A program made the position numbers and the translations under genes. A stretch of 31,107 nucleotides of DNA. Source: Phaeoceros laevis (lineage: Eukaryota; Anthocerotophyta; Anthocerotopsida; Notothyladales). Each line of letters starts with the position of its first letter. Position 1 is the stretch's first letter. This document shows, piece by piece, positions 21,101-29,200 of this stretch. Below the pieces are notes generated by a model. That model was not told the origin of the DNA, made no database searches, and saw only the letters and a list, made by a program, of their open reading frames with translations. The stretch spans positions 1 through 31,107 of the forward strand of contig JBNGIQ010005808.1 in NCBI GenBank assembly GCA_049999765.1, in the 5' to 3' direction.

Positions 21101-21973
21101 GCAGACTTCTCCCCCAGTTCAAAGAGTAAAGAGGGGAACTTCATCTGCGAACAACGGGTTGTGTTCCAATGCACCTCTGCCCCATAAAGATGATGGTGTC
21201 CCTTTGAATGATGCTTCAATTTGGGGCAGTGGGAGCGGGTCCAAGTCCCTTGTCATATTGACACCTGGCCTCAATAGCTCCAAGGTACATGAAGGATATA
21301 GCTGCACCCTTGATTTTCAATGCTGAAAGTATGGCAATATACTCACCACTGGCTTTCTCTTTGCAATTAGGACCCTTTGAGGCCGGTTCCACCTTCACGA
21401 TGCAGTGTGTCACAGAGGTCGTCAAGGGGCAGCGTCTCCAGGGGCTTGAACATTGAGACTTGTGTAGGAGGGCTTTCTGTGAGTGCAGGGCCTCCGGCAT
21501 CATCCTCCACCCTTCACATCAGAAAAGGTCGTCCTGCTTCTCTAAGTGCTCCACCTGTTGCTTCCATACCCTCGAGGCGAGCTTATCAACCTGCAGGCAA
21601 TGGCGGCCTTGTTGTGGATAGCCCTGGAATGAGAAATGCTTCTAGTAGTACAGCTTCTGCTGCCAAAGCTAGGCTTGGTGACTCAGGAGGGGCCAGCCTG
21701 AGTTGCAGCCCTGTGGGCACAGGGATGGGCACATGTGGGGGAGGTGCTGCAGGTGGCGCAAGTGTAGGTCCAAGCTCAGGACCTGGAAGCAGCAATGGGA
21801 ATGTCAATGGCATAGGGGCACCTGTTATCCAGAGAATAATAAATGCAGCTGGACAGCCAAGGAAGGTTGTCGTTGCTGCTGGCCAGGATCATCCATCAGG
21901 AAGGGAAGTGCACGGCCGACGGAAATCTATGCCAGCTAGAAGTCCCCCATTTCGTTTAAGTCAAGAGATATGA
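18143..21973 (+). CDS. CDC14: CDC14 dual-specificity protein phosphatase, 14 exons, 708 aa
   Basis: CDC14 removes phosphate from CDK sites and acts in mitotic exit, cytokinesis or cilia, depending on the organism. Exons (plus): 18143-18280, 18385-18471, 18645-18722, 18855-18998, 19212-19289, 19466-19543, 19671-19724, 19870-19973, 20057-20135, 20280-20351, 20443-20535, 20671-20937, 21033-21284, 21371-21973; all GT-AG, phases fit. The A domain covers exons 1-6 ([66 protein letters not shown]). The catalytic B domain covers exons 7-11: [17 protein letters not shown], the general-acid loop FPDGSCPTD, the signature AVHCKAGLGRTG with nucleophile C279 and R285, then [14 protein letters not shown]. 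The C-terminal 315 residues (exons 12-14) are Ser/Gly/Pro-rich and basic, as in other CDC14 tails. Alignment with animal CDC14 is collinear and the Cys position is nearly the same (human CDC14A C278). The second ATG (18146) is an equally possible start. Confidence 0.95.
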
Positions 21974-22967
21974 TGGGTACTTGCCTGGTATCTTCTTTCA
22001 TGTATACTAGTACGCGCAAGATCGATCACACATCCAATCATGTTGAGGAAGCATGTGACAGGGTCATGGATTGATATGCTGGAGGCTTGGACACCGTCCG
22101 CAGCGTTGGGGCATGGATACACAGGCTGGTTTGAAGAGACTACTGGGACTCAGAGTCTCAACCGTATTGGGGATGGATATACAGGATGGTTTGAAGGGAC
22201 TACTGGAATGGATGTCCTTTCCCCATGTTGAGATCCTAGTCTGTGCAGGTCCAGTGACTCTGATCTGCTTCGCACTCGATAGGTCGCTGATGGGACAGGC
22301 GCCCCTGCAGACGGAGGCGCAGCTTGGTGTTCAGGTTGGCAAGTGGGCAGATGGACAGAAGCGCCCGACAAGCTTGAAGCTCCGCAAGCCATCGAATTAG
22401 GACCGGGGACGGGTCCTAATCTTATTCAAAATTCGTCAGACTCTGTACCAAATACCAATCCTCTTTTTGACAACTGACTGAACTTTCGAGCTCTTTGTAC
22501 ATACCGTGTATTGATAGAATCCACCAGCTTCTGAGGTTTGACTGAATTAGCCGCGTCCTATGTAGTGTATTGTTATTAGTGTAGTTATGAATTTCGTCTT
22601 CCGTAATTTCTCATGGAAACGTAAGAAGCAGCCTAAGCAGGGTACCACAGCTGACAAAGCTCGCCGCAGGGTATGGTAACCTACAGACGCCGTCGCACAA
22701 ACTGGCAACCATAGTTTGATGGGGCCGGGCCCAACGTGAGCATCTCCAGGCATACTCTGCATCGTGTTGGATCCATGACCCACATTGCCATATTCTAACA
22801 TGGTTACATAGCACCAACCTATGCACCAGGTGGCAGGAGCAGACGGTTCCTTCGTAAGTTCATAAATAATCTCTCTTTCCCCAGCCCAATCCTTTACCAA
22901 TTGGCTACTTTTCTAAGCTAACTCCTTGTTAGTTTTATGTGTTATGTGTAATAGACTTATCTACGAG
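21974..22967. other. CDC14 3' flank; no gene seen
   Basis: It holds the probable CDC14 3' UTR and intergenic DNA. 22107-22216 contains an imperfect duplication (GGATACACAGGCTGGTTTGA versus GGATATACAGGATGGTTTGA, each followed by CTACTGG). The minus-strand frame at 22547-22900 matches nothing I know. Confidence 0.4.
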
Positions 22968-23066
22968 GTAATTAGGTAGTTACCTGAAGTAACTAGTGTG
23001 TTACTTGATATCGAGCTCTAGGGCTAGGTGTCGATTACTGATAGGTTGGGATTTGGGCATGAGTAA
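22968..23066 (+). repeat. Dispersed repeat A, copy 2
   Basis: It is the same-strand match of 5552-5651, with a 33-bp identical core at 22980-23012. The shared GGGCATGAG end passes directly into a tandem duplication not found in copy 1. Confidence 0.7.
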
Positions 23067-23156
23067 GGAGTGTCACAGGTTGGGATTTGGGCATGAGTAA
23101 GGGGTGTCACACGATGGCTATCCAAAATGTTGTTGATGGCCATCCAAAATGTTGTT
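23043..23156 (+). repeat. Two adjacent tandem duplications (34 bp x2, then 22 bp x2)
   Basis: Units 23043-23076 and 23077-23110 begin AGGTTGGGATTTGGGCATG and differ at one base. Units 23113-23134 and 23135-23156 begin GATGGC and end CCAAAATGTTGTT, also with one difference. Near-identity indicates recent duplication. Confidence 0.9.
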
Positions 23157-23208
23157 GATTAGGCCGTCAAAACGACGGAACAGTAGCTCCATGATCAACT
23201 GCTCGAGG

Positions 23209-23228
23209 CGACGGCTTTTTTACCGTCG
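23209..23228. repeat. Short hairpin (CGACGG stem, T-rich loop)
   Basis: CGACGG at 23209-23214 pairs with CCGTCG at 23223-23228 across an 8-base T-rich loop. A related CGACGGCTTTT recurs at 23765 across the second gap. It is probably part of an unidentified element. Confidence 0.5.
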
Positions 23229-23598
23229 TACATGGTTGGTCAGGCCTTCGGTAGGTCGTCGGCTTAACTTCATTAAATTTTTATGTTATAAATCGGTGCG
23301 GACATATTCCAATAGGTCACCCGCAAGCGTGATACCGAGTGCATGTGCTATGCGAAAGAGGTCATGATCGCCGGCTTCTCGTTGCTGATCTATACTTGGT
23401 GTTGTTTGATTAACCAGTGACCTTCCAATTTTAGAGGATGGGAAGTACGCACAGAAGTACGCAGGCACAACACTCACCGCTGCCAAGCTTAGCTGGTGAC
23501 CTTACAAAATCAGAGACAATGGGAACTACTCAAAAAAGTACACATCCAAGAGTGCCCTAAAAATACCGGTCATCAACTGGTAATACTTGTTAACTCAA

Positions 23599-23698
23599 NN
23601 NNNNNNNNNNNNNNNNNNNNNNNNNNNNNNNNNNNNNNNNNNNNNNNNNNNNNNNNNNNNNNNNNNNNNNNNNNNNNNNNNNNNNNNNNNNNNNNNNN
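23599..23698. other. Assembly gap (100 N) flanked by an identical 41-bp sequence
   Basis: Exactly 100 N. The 41 bases before (23558-23598) recur unchanged after (23699-23739), starting TAAAAATACCGGTC. This is the same pattern as the first gap, so an unmerged contig overlap is the likely cause. Confidence 0.9.
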
Positions 23699-23842
23699 TA
23701 AAAATACCGGTCATCAACTGGTAATACTTGTTAACTCAAGTTACTTTTGTTACAACGATGGCATGTCGACGGCTTTTCGTCATGTGAAAGTATAAGTTTG
23801 AACGGCTGTAGCACTTCCATGTGACACCCCTCAGTGAGTGGC

Positions 23843-24257
23843 GGCCTTAGGCCGGGTTCGCATGAGACCCGAACCCGGGCGCAAAAACCCGCCTCTCGCG
23901 GGAACTCGTTCGCATGCGAACCCGGGCAGCGAACCTGGCCTAGGCTGGGTTACCGACGTGTGCCCGTTGTGGGGCACCGGGGACTTGAAGTCACCGGTGA
24001 CAGCCCCAGAACGGGGGATTTTTAAAAAGGTCCCCCATCCCACTCAAGGTCTGGCATTGGCTTGGCTTGGGGCGGGCCCAGTCATAGCGTCGCCCGGGAC
24101 CCGGCCGAAACGGCGTCTACCCATATTTAGATTCGGGCAAAACGCCCGACCCGGGCAAGTGCCACGCGCGACATGACAAAAAAGTCTGTTAACTTATTCG
24201 TGACCTGACGTGTGCTCGCCCGGGTTCGGGTCTCATGCGAACCCGTCCTTAAAGGCC
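23843..24257. mobile_element. 415-bp GC-rich element with terminal inverted repeats (MITE-like)
   Basis: The left end (GGCCTTAGGCCGGGTTCGCATG, 23843 on) and the inverted right end (24217-24257) match over about 38 bp, including TTCGCATGAGACCCGAACCC. Both ends are flanked by TGGC (23839-23842 and 24258-24261), a possible 4-bp target duplication. Inside are further palindromes, for example GGGGG...CCCCC around 24014-24037 with a TTTTTAAAAA centre. There is no convincing coding frame; the open frames at 23834-24176 arise because the DNA is GC-rich and palindromic. It fits a non-autonomous DNA transposon; the superfamily is not determined. Confidence 0.75.
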
Positions 24258-24269
24258 TGGCTCTCTGTC

Positions 24270-24548
24270 ATGTACTAGTAGTAGTAGTAAAGTGCTGCGA
24301 TATACCAACTCCGCAAGGGAATTGAGCACGCTGCCATGTTTGTGACTTGCCTGGTAGCGAGCTACCTAGCTAGCCAGCTGTGGTGGTAAGCCATGTTAGT
24401 AGTTGTAGTAGTAGTAGCAAGGATTTCACTGTAGATTTAAAAACCAATTGATAGAGCACATTGCCCTAAGTGGGTATTGAACCCCGGCCATCCCTTTGGG
24501 GGGCGGGGTTCTTTACCTTTTTAAATGCCCCAAAGAGACATGTCATGG
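24270..24548 (-). mobile_element. SINE-like element with tRNA-type head, copy 1 (minus strand)
   Basis: Read on the minus strand, it starts near 24548 (CCATGAC), has GGTAAAGAACC, the pol III B-box GGTTCAATACC (24473-24483), the body CAATTGGTTTT, and ends in a (TAG/GTA)n simple repeat near 24275-24287. It aligns along its full length with the inverse copy at 24651-24980. The A-box region is more eroded here than in copy 2. Confidence 0.65.
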
Positions 24549-24549
24549 A

Positions 24550-24650
24550 AGATTCCATTGTAAGCAAGAGCTTGAGTTGGCAAATGCCTGTAGCTCTAGA
24601 GGCTCTTTGCTGCACTAAACCTTGATATAAAGAAAGGGTTGTCCACAGTA
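24550..24650 (+). repeat. Dispersed repeat Z, copy 2, left part
   Basis: It matches 5714-5843 with small deletions. It is enclosed by the two inverted SINE-like copies, and its continuation appears beyond copy 2 at 24981-25005. Confidence 0.75.
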
Positions 24651-24980
24651 TAGGGCCATGAAGTCTTTGGGCACGAGACTTTGGGGACATCCAAGTGGTA
24701 AAGAACCCCGCCCCCCAAAGGGGTGGCCGAGGTTCAATACCCACTCAGGGCAGTGTGCTCTATCAATTGGTTTTCAAAAAAAAAAAACCGAAATCTACAG
24801 TGAAATGAAATCTGCAGTGAAATGAAATCTACAATGAAATCTAGTAACTAATATGACATAGCTTAACCGTCATAGATGCATGTCGAGTAGCGTGCTACTT
24901 GACATGTCACAGACATGGCGGCATGCTCGATCCCCTTGTGGAGTCGGTATAGCGCGACACCTTACTACTACTACTACTAC
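24651..24980 (+). mobile_element. SINE-like element with tRNA-type head, copy 2 (plus strand, inserted into repeat Z)
   Basis: The boundaries come from comparison with the uninterrupted repeat Z at 5690-5990: Z sequence stops at 24650 and resumes at 24981. The 330-bp insert has an A-box-like CCAAGTGGTAAAG (24691 on), the B-box GGTTCAATACC (24731-24741), an A run near 24776-24787, and a terminal (TAC)n tail (24963-24980). A tRNA-related head with a simple-repeat 3' tail is the structure of a tRNA-derived SINE. With copy 1 it forms a long inverted repeat, so a foldback transposon is the alternative. Confidence 0.7.
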
Positions 24981-25005
24981 AAGTCCATCTGCGGTATAGT
25001 AGCTC
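24981..25005 (+). repeat. Dispersed repeat Z, copy 2, right part
   Basis: AAGTCCATCTGCGGTATAGT aligns with 5863-5887 and directly follows the (TAC)n tail of SINE copy 2. Confidence 0.75.
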
Positions 25006-25074
25006 CAGATTTAAACGGGTCAAATTCCCACCTTGCAACTAAGCACAAAAGAAAGAAAGACACGACGTCACGGT

Positions 25075-25396
25075 TGTTTGCATGCCTTGTCCTTGTATCA
25101 TCCCCAGCGGAAAACCTTCCTTAGTCGTAAAGGTATATGCATTATTCGTTATGCATATATAAGGCATATAGTCATTTAATAGTTAATGCAATAGTTAATT
25201 AGATAATTATTTATTAATTAACCCAGAACTCAACGGTCGTGGCGTCAACCGTCACGACCTATAAACAGAACGTCACAGTCACGGGACACCGATGGATCGG
25301 TGCTCGCGCACATGTACAAAGGGCGCACCGCCCACACCAAAAAAAACTTCTTCCTATTTCCTACTTCTTGCGCATAGATCCGTTGCCTGATCTTCA
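25075..25396 (+). mobile_element. 5' LTR of the right copia element (left boundary approximate)
   Basis: The right end is firm: the sequence ends in CA directly before the primer-binding site. The left end is not, because the 3' LTR is outside the window; TGTTTG at 25075 and TGTCCTT at 25089 are candidates. A TATA-like TATAAAC lies at 25260-25266. Two perfect short hairpins flank it: GGTCGTG/CACGACC (25235-25259) and CACCGAT/ATCGGTG (25287-25302). Confidence 0.65.
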
Positions 25397-25408
25397 TGGT
25401 ATCAGAGC
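25397..25408 (+). other. Primer-binding site for initiator methionine tRNA
   Basis: TGGTATCAGAGC is the classic copia primer-binding site complementary to the 3' end of plant initiator tRNA-Met. It starts directly after the LTR CA end. Confidence 0.92.
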
Positions 25409-25511
25409 TTGTTCAGAAGGACTAGCGCTGTCACAGGCAATCTTGCATCCTCCCACCTTGGGAATGCAGAACCCCTGTGGCAACGCAGACCTCATGGAAT
25501 GAGCAGGAAGC

Positions 25512-25691
25512 ATGGAACCTGTCGCGGCACAATCTGGCGGTTGTAAGACCTGCAAATCGTCCTGCTGCATTAAAGACTTGACGCATGAGCAATTCAGAGC
25601 GGCTATAGCAGCATTACGTGTCTCACTCACCAGATTTGGGCAAATGGCTGAGAAGTTCTTGGCAGAGGCAGTCTGGCATTACTACTCTTGA
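25512..25691 (+). CDS. Small leader ORF 1 of the right copia element, 59 aa, Cys motif
   Basis: ATG 25512 to TGA 25689-25691. The product has CKTCKSSCC near its start (residues 11-19), then a probable amphipathic helix (HEQFRAAIAALRVSLTRFGQ). I recognise no family. It lies between primer-binding site and gag, where most copia elements have only a short leader, and in the same frame as leader ORF 2 and gag-pol. It may be a separate small protein or the broken start of a longer N-terminal extension. Confidence 0.45.
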   Translation: MEPVAAQSGGCKTCKSSCCIKDLTHEQFRAAIAALRVSLTRFGQMAEKFLAEAVWHYYS

Positions 25692-25697
25692 GTCGCG

Positions 25698-26162
25698 ATG
25701 CCGAGACGCAAAGGGAACTTGCGGTCATCTGCAAATTCTGAGGATCAAAAACAAGCACAACAGAATCAGCCACTGCGTCACTATAAATATCTTGCATGTG
25801 GTCATTTAGATTGTCGTAGTTACAAAGGTGGATTCTTTGCTTACCCACAGTGTGAAGATTGTGCAGAAGGCATTCCCCCGTCACCGCTGATATACGCACA
25901 CGCACAGTCTGCACAAGAAATCTCTGAGTTCAGCCTGTACGTCAAGGAACACAAAAGGCAAATAGCCTTCCTAACAGACGAGGTGCTACGAAACCAGAAT
26001 CTCCTACGGTCACTTATCAACCAGTTTGAATACCTGTGGGGATCCAAAGCCTCCAGTACTTCTTGTGCTCCAAGACAGAAGTATTGTGAATCTCCCAAAA
26101 AAAAGGCCAGCGAGAAAGGGAAGAGTTCCATGTCAAAGCATTACACTTTTACTAATTTCTAG
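25698..26162 (+). CDS. Leader ORF 2 of the right copia element, 154 aa, putative zinc-binding and coiled-coil protein
   Basis: ATG 25698, six bases after the stop of leader ORF 1 and in the same frame, to TAG 26160-26162. After a basic N-terminus (MPRRKGN) it has a Cys/His cluster C34-x-H36-x2-C39 and C52-x2-C55 (LACGHLDC ... PQCEDC) that could bind zinc, then a heptad-like helix (residues 75-112, including EHKRQIAFLTDEVLRNQ), and a Lys/Ser-rich end. I recognise no family. It is located in the transcribed leader, 51 bases before the gag ATG. Candidate roles such as a nucleic-acid-binding or envelope-independent accessory factor are speculation; decay of an N-terminal Gag extension is an equally good explanation. 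Confidence 0.5.
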   Translation: MPRRKGNLRSSANSEDQKQAQQNQPLRHYKYLACGHLDCRSYKGGFFAYPQCEDCAEGIPPSPLIYAHAQSAQEISEFSLYVKEHKRQIAFLTDEVLRNQNLLRSLINQFEYLWGSKASSTSCAPRQKYCESPKKKASEKGKSSMSKHYTFTNF

Positions 26163-26213
26163 CAATCAATCTTTCAATGTCTAGCACACGTAGCCTCATA
26201 TTGACGTCTGTCC

Positions 26214-29200
26214 ATGTCAGGTCAAGGCAGACGAAATAGAATACCTCTACGTAAAACACCCAGCGGTAGTAGTAGGTTCAAGTCAGATCAGCTCAAGGTA
26301 GATCCCCTCGGGTTCTCCACACCTCAGTCACCTCAACTCACACCTGCAGAGATACTCGCAAGAGCCCTCGCAGCACAGAAAATCAAAAATCAATTAAAAA
26401 TCAACATGTCAGGAGCCGGAGGTGGTGGAGGTGGTAGAGGTGGTGGAGGGGCAAGAGGCGGAGGCGCAAATCCTGCACCTATAATTCACATGAAAGTGGA
26501 TTTCAAGGAAAAAGATAGATTTAATGGATCTAACTTTGATGTATGGTCAATGCGAGTGATGACCATACTTAAGGAGAACGAGCTGTGGGATGTTGTGGAT
26601 GGTACCAGTCCCAAGCCGGCGACGACAGCAGCCCCTGATGTGATCGCTGCCTGGAACAAGTTGGATCTCCGTGCTCTGGGCGTCATCCAAGCAGCCTTGG
26701 ATGGAACCATGATGCACCACACGAAGCTTGCTGAATCCACGAAGGCTGTCTGGGATTCCATGAAACAACAATATCAAGTTATAAATGGTGCATCCACTCT
26801 GTCAGCAACAAGGTCTCTCTACCATACGTTTATGAAAGAAACTGACACGGTAGAGCAGCATGTGAATAAGTTCCGGCTGATGAGAGCTACACTAGCCTTG
26901 GCAGGCACAACACTTACTGAATATCAAGTTGCTATTGCTTTACTGCTATCATTACCACCAAGTTATCGTACCTTTGTGAGTAATCATAGTACACAGTTAA
27001 GAAACGTTGCGCAAGCAACACCACCAGGTCAGGCACCAGCAGTTACGCTGGCTGATCTGATAGGAGCTCTTTTCGAGGAAGAGTCCAGCAGGGCTGCATC
27101 TCGAGGTGGCACCTCCCAGCGTGGAGATGCTTCAAACAGGATACTCTATGCATCAGGTGCAAACAGGGGTCCTAGGAAGCCACCATCTCGTCAGCCCTGG
27201 CCACAGCAAAGCAACAACAACAACAGTAACTTCAGAAAGCGGCCTACCTATCAGGCATCAGCTAAAAAGAAAGGCGCATGCAACTGGTGCCTTATTCCAG
27301 GTCACTATGAGGCCGAGTGTAGAAAGAAAAAGGCTAATGAGCCTTGGAGGACAGCTCCTCCATCTGCTGAAACCAACCTAACACAACGCAAGCAGAATAC
27401 CTTGCTAACAGTTTGCCTTATCTCAGCTGAAGCAGAGGCAAACTCGTGGTTTCTAGATTCGGGGGCGTCAACACATTGTTGCCGTCAGAGAGATGCATTC
27501 AGTGAATACACAAAGTTACCTCCCGGACAGGTAGTCATGATGGGTGATGATAGAGGCAGCCCTATAGCTGGACGAGGCACGGTGCCTATCCTACTAAAAG
27601 ATCATACTACTCTTTACCTTCAGGATGTACTCCATGTACCGAAGCTTGTTAAGAACCTGGTATCCCTCCTCAAGTTTTCCATACAAACTTCGTATGATAT
27701 CTTCTTCAGTGGAACATCCTGCACAATTTCAGATCCACAGAATATGGGGCATATCAGGGCGACTGGTGTGCCAGTCAATGACATTTACAAATTGGACTTC
27801 GTTTCGAAGCTTCCTCTAGCTGCATCTGTGTATGTTACCACTGCAGCGTTTATCAAATAGCAGACCATGTTGTGGCACTGTCACCTTGGACATGCCAACT
27901 TTGAAAAGATGAAGTCTATGGTTGCAAGCACTATTAACCTCTACAGAGAGCAGTTTCTGTTAAAGAATGTTGACAAACAGTTCTGTGAAGCTTGTGTGTT
28001 CGGCAAGCATCACCGTCAACCATATAATGACTCCAATCCTATGCGAGCTACTCAGCTCCTTGAACTAGTTCACTCAGACTTATGTGGACCAATGTCTGCA
28101 TCTACGTTTTGAGGTGCCAGATATATACTCACCTTTATTGATGACTGGAGCCGCTATCTGGTAGTATACCTCATCAAGTTCAAAAGTCAGACGCTTGGAT
28201 GTTTTAAAGAGTATCTGTCCTATGCTCAGCGCCAAACTGGTACTCTTCTGAAAATCCGTCGCAGTGACAATGGTGGTGAGTACACCAGTGATGAGTTTGT
28301 CGAATTCTGCAAGGAGGAGGGGATAGCTAGGCAGTACACTGTACCTTATACTTCCTCGCAGAATCCTATTGCCGAGTTGGCTAATCGCAGGCTCCAGGAG
28401 ACAGCTAAGTCAATGTTGAAGCTTGCTGGCCTGTCCAAAGGCTACTGGGGTGAAGCAGTTTCCACTGCTGCCTATGTGATTAATCGGCTGCCCACTCGTG
28501 CTTTCGAAGGTGCAACACCATATCAGAGATGGACAGCCCACAAACCACGGATTAATCACTTGCGTATATTCGGTTCTCCTGCCTATGCGCATCTGTCAGA
28601 AAAGCAACGAGCCAAGATGGACTACAAGGCCAGGAAGTATGTGTTCATCGGCTACACAGAGGGAATTAAAGGCTATAAGCTCTTTGACCCCAACACTCGA
28701 ACTATTACACATGCTCGCAGTGTTATTTTTCATGAACAGTTCCTGCTAACTACTACAGCTGAACAACGTGCAATAGATGGACGGTATGAACCTACTGGTA
28801 GCTCTATGCATGGGGATCCAGACAGTTATACCTTCGGATCTGCTGTCCAGCAGCAGCAGAATTCGCAAGCTAGTAGTAGCAGTGGACCGAACACGGCGGT
28901 TGTACCATCTTCACATGCGCCAGTGATAGACCAGGATGCCAGCATCTTCCCAGATGATGACGATGATGTGCAGGATGGTGACTCTGCATCAGAGATCCAT
29001 GACAATGATCAGAACCATGATGATGGTCATGTGGCACATGCGGATGATGATCCAGCAGACATGGATCTGGATGAAGCGGTACCTGCTACTGAAGAGGTGC
29101 CCGCGGTTCAGTCTGAACCAGTGCAAGTAGAAGAGTCGCAGCCATTGCGAAGGAGTTCTCGACATCATACGTCGTCACCCTCTGAATGGGCGCAGCCACC

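Noticed and set aside
23043-23156. CRISPR-like direct repeats
   Set aside because: Only two copies of each unit, directly adjacent with no spacers, in a eukaryotic genome.
23834-24176. Plus- and minus-strand frames of 63-112 aa
   Set aside because: They arise from GC-rich palindromic DNA of the TIR element and read similarly on both strands.
24697-24760. Genuine tRNA gene
   Set aside because: The B-box is good, but no cloverleaf with a sound acceptor stem or anticodon arm forms; it fits a tRNA-derived SINE head better.
24962-24980. Independent microsatellite (TAC)n
   Set aside because: The inverse copy ends in the same simple repeat, so it is better explained as the element's 3' tail.
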